DNA of 46,587 nucleotides from Haloferax elongans ATCC BAA-1513 (GCF_000336755.1 NZ_AOLK01000020.1:1-46587); one strand, 5' to 3'; numbered from the stretch's first letter, positions 16,109-23,175 are shown. A program made the numbers and translations. The notes: generated by a model from the letters alone, not told the origin.

Positions 16109-16263
16109 ACAGCCCTCGCTGGCGGGTACATATCGTCCCACCCTGGCCGCGTCCAGCACCCGCACTCGGGACACTCAAGGACGAGTTTCCCCGGGAGTTC
16201 GACGACGTCGGCGTCGGAGCCGCACCCCGTGCAGATTTCTCGCCAGTCGGAGCGATCAATCAC
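16105..16263 (-). CDS. small zinc-ribbon protein
   Basis: 52 residues from a GTG at 16263 that overlaps the upstream stop (GTGA). Two Cys pairs, CTGC and CPEC with a following GC, spaced by about 20 residues, make a classic zinc ribbon. Such mini-proteins in haloarchaea are often nucleic-acid-binding or protein-binding adaptors. Several others lie in the same operon. The specific partner is unknown. Confidence 0.65.
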   Translation of the reverse strand: MIDRSDWREICTGCGSDADVVELPGKLVLECPECGCWTRPGWDDMYPPARAV

Positions 16264-16751
16264 GTCGCCCACCCCGCCGACAGGCTCGACTGGTAGTCGA
16301 CGTCGATTTCGTCGTAGCCGTGAATTTCTACGACATCGTCGTTGTGCCAGAACAGCGACCGTATCTCGCCGTCCTGCTGGACCAAGTACTTCACATTCCG
16401 TCCCTGGTACCGCTTCGGCATCCCGTCCTCTCGGGCAGGCGTCGACGGGTCACCCAACGCAAATGACCATGCCGGAATCCCGTAGTACTCCCGTTCACGC
16501 ACCGCGAACACCTTTTGAATATCTCCATACGCAGTTTCGATTAGCGTACCGGGAGTGACTATGTCTGCAACTGTTGGCTGTTCGGGCGGTGTCACCCGGA
16601 CGAAAATCCCGTCAGGAAGGACCGCCAGACGGTCGGTTATGCGCTCGGCGATGTCGTCAGCGCCTCCACACAGCCAGTCCCAGCCATCTCGCTGATATGG
16701 GTTGTTGGGAGGCCACTCTTCCCCAGATGCTGTTGGTGGTTCGTAGCTCAC
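16260..16751 (-). CDS. hypothetical protein
   Basis: 163 residues from a GTG at 16751 that overlaps the upstream stop (GTGA). A longer frame from 16820 would overlap the upstream gene by over 70 bases and is less likely. The protein is acidic with many Trp, Tyr and Pro residues (GWDWLCGGADD near the start, KYLVQQDGEIRSLFW near residue 125). It has no membrane segment and no motif I can name. Part of the leftward operon. Confidence 0.55.
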   Translation of the reverse strand: MSYEPPTASGEEWPPNNPYQRDGWDWLCGGADDIAERITDRLAVLPDGIFVRVTPPEQPTVADIVTPGTLIETAYGDIQKVFAVREREYYGIPAWSFALGDPSTPAREDGMPKRYQGRNVKYLVQQDGEIRSLFWHNDDVVEIHGYDEIDVDYQSSLSAGWAT

Positions 16752-16987
16752 GACTCGACCACCATCCAGTCGGCCGTCGAGCTCACTGAGTACAGCATCC
16801 CGGGATGGACTTTTGAACACGATGACTCAGTACAGCGAACGAGCATCCGGCCGCCGTAACTCGTGGCGGCGACGTCCTCGACGACACCGGCGTACGACCC
16901 CGACTCGTTCGACCGGTCGATACGAACGACGTCGTCCACGTCTGGGAGCTCCGAGATACGTGCCTCGTGTTGTGCAGAGTCAGTCAT
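16748..16987 (-). CDS. small hypothetical beta-rich protein
   Basis: 79 residues starting at ATG 16987, overlapping the upstream stop (ATGA). It reads like a small beta-barrel: a V-x-R-I-D-x-S stretch followed by SYAGVVEDVAATSYGGRMLV and a WMVV end, with two cysteines in CTESSC. This is reminiscent of short SH3-like or OB-like modules, but no family is certain. It belongs to the same coupled gene string. Confidence 0.55.
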   Translation of the reverse strand: MTDSAQHEARISELPDVDDVVRIDRSNESGSYAGVVEDVAATSYGGRMLVRCTESSCSKVHPGMLYSVSSTADWMVVES

Positions 16988-17118
16988 GCAGACCACTCGT
17001 GCGAACACTCTCTGCAGCGGAGGATTTGGAGCGCTCCGAACTCGCTCATCGATTCTCTCGCCCTGACGAGTAGCTCCGCGTGGCCCGCTCCGCACTCTGG
17101 ACAGACTGGCCGCGTCAT
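16984..17118 (-). CDS. small zinc-ribbon protein
   Basis: 44 residues from ATG 17118, in ATGA overlap with the preceding gene. CPEC near the N-terminus and CREC near the C-terminus, 27 residues apart, form a zinc ribbon similar to the TFIIS or transcription-factor style (ILRCRECSHEW). Its size leaves room only for the zinc fold. Probably a nucleic-acid or polymerase-binding mini-protein. Confidence 0.65.
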   Translation of the reverse strand: MTRPVCPECGAGHAELLVRARESMSEFGALQILRCRECSHEWSA

Positions 17119-17438
17119 CCCGACACCTCCTCGGTCTCGGCCGCCGACAGCTTCGAGTACCGACACACCTCGCAGTACTCCCGGTCGGTCGTCGGGGAAA
17201 GCGTGCCGTACAGAGCGTCTTCGTCGCGCCACAGATACCACACGCCGCCCTCGAAGTCCGGGCATAGTGGTGTCTCGTGGACGTCGCCGTCGTGGGCGAC
17301 AACTCTCACAGCCCCGCCACCGAGCCAGCGCTCGCGACGGTCGAAGCACTCGACGCAGATGTCGCCGTGCGTGATGTGGGCCATGAGCCCGCAGCCGGGA
17401 CAGACTGGGACGTCGTCGACGGACGCGACGTTAGGCAT
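17115..17438 (-). CDS. zinc-binding hypothetical protein
   Basis: 107 residues; ATG 17438 is chosen because it follows the upstream stop region closely and a longer frame gives poor codons. Cysteine pairs CPGC, CVEC, a single C in LCPDFEG and CEVC suggest two zinc sites. The middle (GGVWYLWRDEDALYG) is aromatic-rich. It starts in the end of the 17431 gene and ends by ATGA overlap. Function is unknown. Confidence 0.6.
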   Translation of the reverse strand: MPNVASVDDVPVCPGCGLMAHITHGDICVECFDRRERWLGGGAVRVVAHDGDVHETPLCPDFEGGVWYLWRDEDALYGTLSPTTDREYCEVCRYSKLSAAETEEVSG

Positions 17439-17589
17439 CGTCAGCCTCCTGGCTCCCACGCCACTGCGAACAGTGGTGTGCGTGGTCGTGGTCGCTCACG
17501 ACGTGCCGGTCGCACTCGCCGCAGTACCTGCGGGCGAGGACACTTTCGTCGGCCGGGAGTTCGGGTGCGAGATCTTCGTGGTCAGTCAT
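17431..17589 (-). CDS. small zinc-finger protein
   Basis: 52 residues from ATG 17589, overlapping the kinase-like gene's stop. CGEC followed by HVVSDHDHAHHC gives a Cys2-His/Cys zinc site. Iteron array C lies immediately upstream, over the end of the previous gene, so this start may be regulated by the same binder as parA. Function is unknown. Confidence 0.6.
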   Translation of the reverse strand: MTDHEDLAPELPADESVLARRYCGECDRHVVSDHDHAHHCSQWRGSQEADDA

Positions 17590-18289
17590 CACTACCCTCC
17601 ATGCACGTCGTGCGTTCATTCCGTTCCATGCGCCCACTGCGAGTCGTGCGTTCATGGAACGCATCGCCCGAAGCAAACGACAGCCGCACGGCGAGGTTGG
17701 TAACCTGCTCGCGAAGCGCGTCGACGCCCCACTCGTTGCGGAGCTTCGCGTCGGCCCAGAACGCCCACTCGGGCGTCCCCCACATGGACTCGCGGCCGTC
17801 GCGACGGACGAGGTCGTCGGCGTCGAAGTCGCTCTCGTCCTGGCGGCCGCGGCCCTGGAGTCGGTCAAGGCGCTCGTCGAACGGGGCGTGGACCCACACC
17901 GTCGCCAGCGAGTCGAACCAAAGTTCGAGCGCTGGGATGGCCTCGGTGTCGCGCATCCCGATTACCACGACGGGCTTCGCGGGGACCGCGTCGGCGGCCT
18001 CGAGGCGGTCGATGATGTCCTGAGCGACGTAGTCCCCGCCGTCAACGTCGCGACGCATCGTCGAGTAGTCGCCGAGTGCGTCCGAGGAGAGGTCGTCCGT
18101 GGAGTCGACGTCGAAGTGGTCACGTGCGCCCTCGCGGACGATGTCACCTGTTTCGAGTTCGATAGCGTCGAGTTCGTCAGCGAGCATCTCGCCTGCGGTC
18201 GACTTCCCAGCGCCGGGCAGTCCGATCACGACGACGCCCTTACGGAGGTTCTTGGTGGGTGCCTCGTATCTATCGCGAGACTCACTCAC
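17582..18289 (-). CDS. P-loop kinase-like protein (UPF0200/adenylate kinase-like)
   Basis: 235 residues. Walker A is GLPGAGKST (residues 23-31), followed by ELETGDIVREGARD and a YSTMRRDVDGGDYVAQDI segment typical of UPF0200 and related nucleotide or dephospho-CoA kinase-like proteins. VVVIGMRDTEAIP and VWVHAPFDERLDRLQGR complete the P-loop kinase core. The C-terminal 30 residues (FHERTTRSGRMERNER) are encoded by iteron array C and are not part of the fold. It may phosphorylate a nucleotide or small metabolite. Start overlaps the DUF1643 gene stop. Confidence 0.75.
   Translation of the reverse strand: MSESRDRYEAPTKNLRKGVVVIGLPGAGKSTAGEMLADELDAIELETGDIVREGARDHFDVDSTDDLSSDALGDYSTMRRDVDGGDYVAQDIIDRLEAADAVPAKPVVVIGMRDTEAIPALELWFDSLATVWVHAPFDERLDRLQGRGRQDESDFDADDLVRRDGRESMWGTPEWAFWADAKLRNEWGVDALREQVTNLAVRLSFASGDAFHERTTRSGRMERNERTTCMEGSDD
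17594..17662 (-). repeat. 9-bp iteron array C
   Basis: On the minus strand, units at 9-base spacing begin GAACGC (17653), ACTCGC, GGGCGC, GAACGG, GAACGC, ACGTGC, GAGGGT. An inverted GAACGC (17657-17662) closes one end, giving the near-palindrome GTTCATGGAAC. The 19 bases CGTTCATGGAACGCATCGC at 17649-17667 recur exactly in array D. The array spans the end of the kinase-like gene and abuts the start of a zinc protein. Confidence 0.75.
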
Positions 18290-18819
18290 AGTTCATCACC
18301 GTCCCATTCCGTCGGAATAGCGTCTTTCGGTTGGTAGAGCGGGTGGTTCGGGTGCCCGTCCATCGTGGTGTCGAGCGCCCACAGTACCGGCTCGTCGAGC
18401 ATCGAGGCGACTTCTTCGGCACGACCGTGGAGCGAACCCTTCGCTCCCCACGCGACGATAACCTGTTGTGCGTTCTCGCAGACGTTTCGAAGGTGCTCGT
18501 CGTTGTCGGGGCCGATTGGGTCCGGGTGGTCTTCGAGTTGTGACGGGTCCGTTGCTCGCAGGCCAAACAGATTGGCGACGACGAGCGAACCGTATCCCCA
18601 GTCACGGGCGTAGTTGATGCAACGCCGAATCGTCGGGTCATCTTCCGTCGCGTCCGCCGTACTCGGGTTGAGCATCACGAACGCCAGAGTTGGTTTGCCC
18701 GAGTCCCACGTCCGCGAGAGTCGATAGCGGTACTGTCCGTCTTCGCTGATGACGGCACCAGCAGAGTTGGAACCGGCGAGCGTTTGCTGAGTACCGGATG
18801 CACATTGCTCACTCGGCAT
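18286..18819 (-). CDS. DUF1643 domain protein
   Basis: 177 residues. RYRLSRTWDSGKPTLAFVML, then NPSTADATEDDPTIRRC, then a GYGSLVVANLFGLRATDP stretch are the hallmarks of DUF1643, a family widespread in phages and plasmids. It has no proven reaction; structural proposals link it to nucleic acid or nucleotide chemistry. It stands next to a P-loop kinase-like protein and an ASCH protein, a combination that hints at nucleotide or RNA handling. The N-terminus carries a GTQQ tag shared with three neighbouring genes. Confidence 0.85.
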   Translation of the reverse strand: MPSEQCASGTQQTLAGSNSAGAVISEDGQYRYRLSRTWDSGKPTLAFVMLNPSTADATEDDPTIRRCINYARDWGYGSLVVANLFGLRATDPSQLEDHPDPIGPDNDEHLRNVCENAQQVIVAWGAKGSLHGRAEEVASMLDEPVLWALDTTMDGHPNHPLYQPKDAIPTEWDGDEL

Positions 18820-19042
18820 CGTCGAACACCTCTGGGAAGTCGTCGACGTGGAACGTGAGTTCGACAGTCACCGTGTGGTCCGAACCGTGGGCACACTTCG
18901 ACTCTGCTACCTTCGCGCGAGACGAATCGAGAATCTCGTCTAACTCTTCGTCGAGGGCGTCACTGGTGAGCAACTTTCCGTCCGGGTTGAGAGTGCCGTA
19001 CTCTTCCCGAAGTTCATCGTGGCGTGAAGTTCCTGTGCTCAT
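18809..19042 (-). CDS. small acidic hypothetical protein
   Basis: 77 residues, strongly acidic, helical in the first half (DELREEYGTL, DALDEELDEILD) and with a strand-like TVTVELTFHVDDFPEVF second half. ATG overlaps the ASCH gene stop (ATGA). It overlaps the DUF1643 start by 11 bases. It could be a partner or regulator of its neighbours. No domain is recognised. Confidence 0.6.
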   Translation of the reverse strand: MSTGTSRHDELREEYGTLNPDGKLLTSDALDEELDEILDSSRAKVAESKCAHGSDHTVTVELTFHVDDFPEVFDDAE

Positions 19043-19398
19043 TCCCAGAGGTCCTCCCAGTCCCAGTAGATGATTTCGAGCGTCGTCTCGGGCGTGATCT
19101 CTTCGTCCGGGTAGTAGCCTTCGAGTTCGTCGATGAGTTCCGCCGTGCTTCGGTACGTCCGGTGGCCGTCGATGTTTTCTCGTGCGGCCTGCTCGACGGT
19201 GATGTAACCAGTATCGGCGATGTGAACAGAGGCAAAGCGTTCACCTGACTCGTCGATTAGCTGGACGCGCTCGCCGGTCCTCGGCACATCATCGGTGATG
19301 CGGTAGGTGAGCGTCTTCCGGCCACCCAGAATCGCGTCGATGTGCTTGTCAGCGAAATTGAGTTTCCGGATTTGCTGAGTCCCCGTGCTCAAATCCAT
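19039..19398 (-). CDS. ASCH domain protein
   Basis: 119 residues with the ASCH pattern: KLNFADKHIDAILGGRKTLT at the start, a G-E-R-V-Q-L strand, then ASVHIADTGYITVEQAA and TTLEIIYWDWEDL. ASCH folds resemble PUA domains and bind RNA; some (YqfB type) hydrolyse N4-acetylcytidine. Which activity this one has cannot be told. It carries GTQQ near residue 6, like three neighbours. Coupled by one-base overlap (TGATG) with the upstream gene. Confidence 0.8.
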   Translation of the reverse strand: MDLSTGTQQIRKLNFADKHIDAILGGRKTLTYRITDDVPRTGERVQLIDESGERFASVHIADTGYITVEQAARENIDGHRTYRSTAELIDELEGYYPDEEITPETTLEIIYWDWEDLWE

Positions 19399-19760
19399 CA
19401 GTCGTCACGCTCCTTCGGCACGCGTCGAACATCCGTGTGAGTCGTCTGGATGAGTTCTCCACGGTACGTTCGCTCTGAGTCTGCCGATTCCTTCGCGTAC
19501 TCTTCGTTCGGTGCCTCGACGACAACGGTTTCTCGGTGTTCCGTATAGAACGTGAACTCGAAGTGTGCCGGTTCGCTGTTCTGATAAGGACCGTCTACGT
19601 GGTAGACTTCGTCGTACTCTGAACTATCGAGAGCCTTCTCACGGGCGTCTTTCTCCGTGTCGGCAGTGACGGCTTTGCACTCGCCGTCGCGGTGGGTGCC
19701 TACCCAGACAGCCCACGCCGCACCTTCGACGAGCCTCTCAATCTTCGTGTTCGAATCCAT
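19398..19760 (-). CDS. hypothetical protein
   Basis: 120 residues from the ATG at 19760 (a GTG lies one codon earlier). Mixed alpha/beta: AWAVWVGTHRDGECKAVTAD, then a helix TEKDAREKALDSS, then HFEFTFYTEHRETVVVEA. The alternation with two DxEKDAREKAL/NEEYAKESA helices suggests two small repeats. It is acidic and cytosolic. No family is recognised. Middle of the leftward operon. Confidence 0.6.
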   Translation of the reverse strand: MDSNTKIERLVEGAAWAVWVGTHRDGECKAVTADTEKDAREKALDSSEYDEVYHVDGPYQNSEPAHFEFTFYTEHRETVVVEAPNEEYAKESADSERTYRGELIQTTHTDVRRVPKERDD

Positions 19761-20122
19761 CACTCACTCACCTCAAAATCAGTGTCACACGTGTAGCATC
19801 GGTATGCGTCGTCGGTAGATGATACTTTGTCTGAGCCACAGTGCGGGCACTCGTCAACGTCTCTTTCGTCTTCGATCTTGTAGAGCCGCCCCTGAATTTT
19901 GATGTGTCCTTCGGGCACATCTCCGTTTCCGCTCTTTCCCGTCGTCGGGAAGACAGTGAGTTCACTGTACTCTTGCACACCGTCGCCAGAGTAGGTGAAC
20001 TCAATCTTCATGTGCGGCTTCTCGACGACAACCACGCCGGTTTTTCCAACGACGTGCGACGGAGTTTCGAGGCCTTCGTCGGTGAGTGCGAGTGTCTGGA
20101 TAGCTGATTCCGTGTCTTGCAT
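19760..20122 (-). CDS. hypothetical protein with C-terminal zinc ribbon
   Basis: 120 residues from ATG 20122, chosen because an earlier in-frame ATG at 20167 would lie inside the upstream gene. Residues 1-80 form a beta-rich domain (VVGKTGVVVVEKPHMKIEF). Residues about 93-115 carry CPHC and CYTC, a zinc ribbon. The combination suggests a nucleic-acid or protein adaptor. No family name can be given. Confidence 0.6.
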   Translation of the reverse strand: MQDTESAIQTLALTDEGLETPSHVVGKTGVVVVEKPHMKIEFTYSGDGVQEYSELTVFPTTGKSGNGDVPEGHIKIQGRLYKIEDERDVDECPHCGSDKVSSTDDAYRCYTCDTDFEVSE

Positions 20123-20123
20123 A

Positions 20124-20579
20124 TCAGTACACCTCAGATTCGCTTTCCGTGACAGTCGTTTCACCATCGGGTGACGTGCTTACGACCGTCTTCACACGCT
20201 TGTCTCCCGGCGTGTAATAACTCAGGCAAGCCTCAGGGACACCATCCTGTTCAACTGCTACGTCTGCGGTTTTCTCTATGTCGAGAGTGCAGTAACTGCA
20301 CGGGCGAACAGGATTCAACCACGAGGTCATTACGCTTTCCAGCTCGTGCGCCTGAATGTATCTGATTTTGTCGCCGTCGTATTCGAGCGGCTCAGTCCGG
20401 TGAAGTCGGTGACAGTGTTTGTCGGCGTGGAAGACTTCGCTGTTTCCAGAGGTGAACACCGTCGTCGATGCCGAGTGGTCCGAGTATGCGAAGGGCCTCG
20501 GACGGACTTCTACACCGTCTTGCATGAATGGTTGAATACGGTTCCATCGCTCGTCTTGCTGAGTACCAGCGTCGCTCAT
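20124..20579 (-). CDS. hypothetical protein
   Basis: 151 residues; ATG overlaps the upstream stop. The segment FHADKHCHRLHR followed later by PVRPCSYCTLDI gives Cys/His residues placed like a treble-clef or split zinc site, the pattern of small proteins that detect or bind nucleic acid. The first 20 residues include SDAGTQQ, the tag found in neighbouring genes. A similar H-x-D-R/K-x-C ... C-x-x-C arrangement occurs in the 32631 gene product. Confidence 0.6.
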   Translation of the reverse strand: MSDAGTQQDERWNRIQPFMQDGVEVRPRPFAYSDHSASTTVFTSGNSEVFHADKHCHRLHRTEPLEYDGDKIRYIQAHELESVMTSWLNPVRPCSYCTLDIEKTADVAVEQDGVPEACLSYYTPGDKRVKTVVSTSPDGETTVTESESEVY

Positions 20580-20719
20580 TGGTTAACAGCCTCGTAGTTG
20601 AATGCCGCAACACGGCAGTCTCGGTTCTGGCAGACGAACGAGATTCCGTTCCCGTTCCCCTTGCCGGTCTGTTCACAGCCTGGACACTGTTGAGTACCAG
20701 CGTCGGATGTTTCACTCAT
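20576..20719 (-). CDS. small zinc-binding protein
   Basis: 47 residues starting at 20719 and ending by ATGA overlap. After the shared SDAGTQQ tag come CPGC and, 18 residues later, CQNRDC, a Cys4 zinc ribbon. The stretch GKGNGNGIS between them is a flexible loop. Function is unknown. Its 5' region is nearly identical to that of the downstream 20579 gene over TGAGTACCAGCGTCG (complement strand). Confidence 0.65.
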   Translation of the reverse strand: MSETSDAGTQQCPGCEQTGKGNGNGISFVCQNRDCRVAAFNYEAVNQ

Positions 20720-21003
20720 CAGTAATCGTACCCCGTTCCACACCGCGTACACCGAACGCGGTGCTCAGTTTGTTCCCACTCGATCGATAGTCGATACTCG
20801 TCGGCGTCGAAGTCCGTCGCATCCCACATCCCGACGACCATGCGCCCGGTCGCGACCTCTTCGTCGACGAGGTCGCCGCCACAGTCGCAGGTGTCGACGC
20901 GCTCAGTCGCGACAATTCTCGAACCCTTCTCCGTCGGGTAAGTGGTCTGGTCCGTCGGCGGGACTGGGGGCGTCGGTTTCTGTTCGCCGGTACTTTCAGC
21001 CAT
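20719..21003 (-). CDS. small zinc-binding hypothetical protein
   Basis: 94 residues from ATG 21003. CDCGGD near residue 39 and CTRCG near residue 86 form a split zinc site around a beta-rich middle (GRMVVGMWDATDFDADEYRL). The last residues (TGYDY) follow the second knuckle. Iteron array D lies immediately upstream of the ATG, so transcription or translation of the distal operon may be controlled here. Function is unknown. Confidence 0.65.
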   Translation of the reverse strand: MAESTGEQKPTPPVPPTDQTTYPTEKGSRIVATERVDTCDCGGDLVDEEVATGRMVVGMWDATDFDADEYRLSIEWEQTEHRVRCTRCGTGYDY

Positions 21004-21007
21004 CGTA

Positions 21008-21076
21008 AGTCTCCGTACGCTCCATGTGTTCATGTTTTTCAGTGCATTCAATGCGCCCCATCCGTTCATGGAACGC
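21008..21076 (-). repeat. 9-bp iteron array D
   Basis: On the minus strand, seven units at exact 9-base spacing begin GAACGG, GGGCGC, GAATGC, GAAAAA, GAACAC, GAGCGT, GAGACT. An inverted GAACGC (21071-21076) stands at the far end, just as in array C, and 19 bases (21063-21081) are identical to array C. The array fills the gap between two genes, so here it is not constrained by coding. Confidence 0.8.
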
Positions 21077-21104
21077 ATCGCTCGAAGAGAACAACATCAC
21101 GGTT

Positions 21105-21380
21105 TCAGACATGGAATGTCACCTCGACGCCGTTGACTTCCAAAACACGGTCACCGCACTCGGGGCATTCGGTAGTGACGTGATCTGGGAAATGCAGCTT
21201 CCCATACCCGTCCGCCCGAACAGCAGTCTTCTCGGTTTCGAACTCCTCGACCCACCCATCGCAGAACTCAGGCTCGATATCCGGCGTCATGCACCGGACA
21301 ACGAGTTTCTCCGAGACGAGTGCTGCAGGGACGTGGTCGAAGCCGTCGGGAATCACTTTTGAATCGTTCGACTGGCTCAT
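21105..21380 (-). CDS. zinc-binding hypothetical protein
   Basis: 91 residues, start overlapping the upstream stop. CECPECGD-type motif near residue 72 (ECPECGDRV) with earlier cysteines at C30 and C40 may give one zinc site. The rest is a beta-rich acidic domain ending in VNGVEVTFHV. It is the last gene before array D. Function is unknown. Confidence 0.55.
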   Translation of the reverse strand: MSQSNDSKVIPDGFDHVPAALVSEKLVVRCMTPDIEPEFCDGWVEEFETEKTAVRADGYGKLHFPDHVTTECPECGDRVLEVNGVEVTFHV

Positions 21381-21643
21381 CGTCGTGAATCCACCTCCAG
21401 TATCTCGTCGAGCGTGTCCCGCAGTTCCTCCGTCGCCTCGCGGTCCATCGAGATGATTTGAACGCAGTCACGACCGGCGTAACTGTACCGAGCCGAGAGT
21501 TCAGTGCCGAAGCTTCCGCCAGGGACGTGCTGCAGTTTGAACTCGACATCGTCGTCGTCGAACACCCTCATCTCGATTTCGGCCGGCTCAATCTGCATGA
21601 AGAACCGGTCGGGAGCCGGAAGGTCGGTGAAACGCTCCGTCAC
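21377..21643 (-). CDS. small hypothetical protein
   Basis: 88 residues, start in ATGA overlap with the J-domain gene's stop and end in ATGA overlap with the next. A strand-rich N-terminal part (FFMQIEPAEIEMRVFDDDDV) is followed by a C-terminal helix (EATEELRDTLDEILEV). Acidic and cytosolic. Perhaps works with the J-domain protein encoded just upstream, but this is only proximity. Confidence 0.6.
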   Translation of the reverse strand: MTERFTDLPAPDRFFMQIEPAEIEMRVFDDDDVEFKLQHVPGGSFGTELSARYSYAGRDCVQIISMDREATEELRDTLDEILEVDSRR

Positions 21644-22218
21644 GACAACATCGCCTCCTTCGCGTTCTGCAGCTTCTGAAACTCCGCGTGGCTGCCACCC
21701 CTGTCGGGATGCACTTCGTGGAGTTTCTCGCGGTACGCGTCCTCGACCTCATCTTCCGACGCGTCGGGGTCAACGCCGAGAACGTGGTGCGGTGATCGCG
21801 ACGCCGGCGCTGCAACGACGTCGTCTGCCGAGGGAAGCCTCGCTGCGGCGAACTCGTCCTCACCGGTGACGACACCGCGCTGTGAGCGCATGCGCGTCTC
21901 GTGAATCCACTTGTAGACCTCGCGAACGTTGTCACGAAGCCGGGAGTAACGATCACACGCGACCGCGAATTGCTCGCCGTTTTTCGACCACCGCATCACG
22001 AATCCAGGGTCGTCGGGCCGGGCGTTGTGCCGCGGCAGGCTGTTCGAGAGCGTGTGTTGGTTCCCGATCGAGGCCCCCCAGTCGTCGACGTCCATCCGGC
22101 CCATCTCTGTCTCGAGGTCGGACGTCGTCTGGCCGAGGCTCGCTCGGTAGTTGTTGTTCTTGGTGCGTTCGTGCGCTGGCGTGCGCTCGAAGCCTGGCAG
22201 CCAATCGAGGTCGCTCAC
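21640..22218 (-). CDS. J-domain (DnaJ-like) protein
   Basis: 192 residues from the GTG at 22218, chosen because GGAGGTG stands about 8 bases upstream; a second GTG at 22239 lacks one. Residues about 142-192 are a complete J domain: SPHHVLGVDPDASEDEVEDA, the HPD tripeptide at 170-172, then EFQKLQNAKEAM. J domains stimulate Hsp70 ATPase through HPD. The N-terminal 140 residues contain a helical segment (VREVYKWIHETRMR) without known match. It likely recruits the host DnaK, to replication or assembly complexes. Confidence 0.8.
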   Translation of the reverse strand: MSDLDWLPGFERTPAHERTKNNNYRASLGQTTSDLETEMGRMDVDDWGASIGNQHTLSNSLPRHNARPDDPGFVMRWSKNGEQFAVACDRYSRLRDNVREVYKWIHETRMRSQRGVVTGEDEFAAARLPSADDVVAAPASRSPHHVLGVDPDASEDEVEDAYREKLHEVHPDRGGSHAEFQKLQNAKEAMLS

Positions 22219-22251
22219 AGTGCGAGCACCTCCAGACACTGTTCAGTCGGT

Positions 22252-22530
22252 CTAAGAGTGAGTTGTTGAGTCGTCATCTGTTTCCTCCTCGCGAGGGTCC
22301 TCGACGAACTCGTAGAGTCCGCGAGACACCTTGCGAATCCACCCGGCGTCGTTCAAACGCCGAAGATGGTACTCGACGTTGGATTTCGAGATGCCGGTTT
22401 CGTCGATGATGAACCGCGGGTTAGCGCGCCCCCACGGATTGCCGTTCTCACGGCCGCGTTTGAAGATGTCCAGCACCTCATCGGTCCCATCGCTGGGAGC
22501 GAAACTTCGATTTATGTCGTCGTTCGCCAT
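22252..22530 (-). CDS. winged-helix DNA-binding regulator
   Basis: 92 residues from the ATG at 22530; an upstream ATG at 22572 is closer to the TATA-like box than a transcript start allows. The fold reads helix, helix (GISKSNVEYHLRRLNDA), wing (GWIRKVSRGLYEF), the haloarchaeal wHTH pattern, with an acidic tail. It is the first gene of the leftward operon and lies beside an inverted repeat (22597-22624) in the divergent promoter, so it probably regulates that intergenic region and itself. Confidence 0.7.
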   Translation of the reverse strand: MANDDINRSFAPSDGTDEVLDIFKRGRENGNPWGRANPRFIIDETGISKSNVEYHLRRLNDAGWIRKVSRGLYEFVEDPREEETDDDSTTHS

Positions 22531-22596
22531 CGCGCTACTCATCGAGTACCACATGACATAGTTCGTTGCCATATGTAATAAATAGTGTGTTGCATT

Positions 22597-22624
22597 AAGC
22601 TAAGCACTATGCAAAGCATAGCTT
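22597..22624. promoter_or_regulatory. operator-like inverted repeat in the divergent promoter
   Basis: AAGCTAAGC (22597-22605) pairs with GCATAGCTT (22616-22624) in 8 of 9 positions. Nested inside is a perfect CTATGC-AAA-GCATAG (22607-22621). It sits between the leftward and rightward early operons and overlaps the rightward TATA box, a good place for a repressor to block transcription. Confidence 0.6.
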
Positions 22625-22628
22625 TATA
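22623..22628 (+). promoter_or_regulatory. TATA box of the rightward early operon
   Basis: TTTATA lies about 95 bases before the first ATG at 22720, so the mRNA would have a leader of roughly 70 bases. The leader (22650-22719) is GC-rich and can fold (GGCGCGG ... CCGCGC-type pairing around 22655-22703). On the other strand TATTTATT (about 22580-22589) may serve the leftward operon. Confidence 0.55.
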
Positions 22629-22719
22629 GTAGTCGGCCTCGAAGTAGTAACTGTGAGGCGCGGACCGTCGCAGAAAGCGACCGGCGTTGCACCGCCGACC
22701 GCGCTTCGGGAAAGAAGCA

Positions 22720-23175
22720 ATGTCAACTACGACTCCAACCGTTGAAAACGGTACTGACTGCACGGCGCTCAACAGGCCCGACGACGTGGACCTGTCTGAG
22801 CCCATCCGCTGCATCGTCACCCTCCAAGAGGGTACCCAAATCGCGACGCTCTACGACGCCCCCACGCTCATGGGCCCGAACGACGAGCGTCACATGGTCT
22901 CGTCGGACCGCGGTATCTCGGCCGCTACGTGGGCACTCCCCGACCACGTCTTCAACGACAACTACGTCGAGCTCGGCGTCGACGCCGACGGTTCGATCCA
23001 CGTCTGGAACGTCTGGGACAACGTTGTCCACGTCGTCGACGCCGACGGCCGTCGCGAGCGCGTCGAGCGCCTCAACGACTACGGCGGCAAGGACGTCCTC
23101 ACGTGGGTCGAGTTCGTCGCTGGCCGCCGTGGTTGGGCCGACCTCGACCCCGTCTTCGAGGAGGTGACCGCCTGA
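22720..23175 (+). CDS. hypothetical protein, first gene of the rightward operon
   Basis: 151 residues from the ATG at 22720. Acidic and beta-rich, with a long run of Val, Asp and Trp-containing strands (GSIHVWNVWDNVVHVVDADG). No family is recognised. The next gene starts on its stop (TGATG). Being first after the operator-controlled promoter it should be expressed early; high-GC codon usage suggests good expression. Confidence 0.6.
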   Translation: MSTTTPTVENGTDCTALNRPDDVDLSEPIRCIVTLQEGTQIATLYDAPTLMGPNDERHMVSSDRGISAATWALPDHVFNDNYVELGVDADGSIHVWNVWDNVVHVVDADGRRERVERLNDYGGKDVLTWVEFVAGRRGWADLDPVFEEVTA

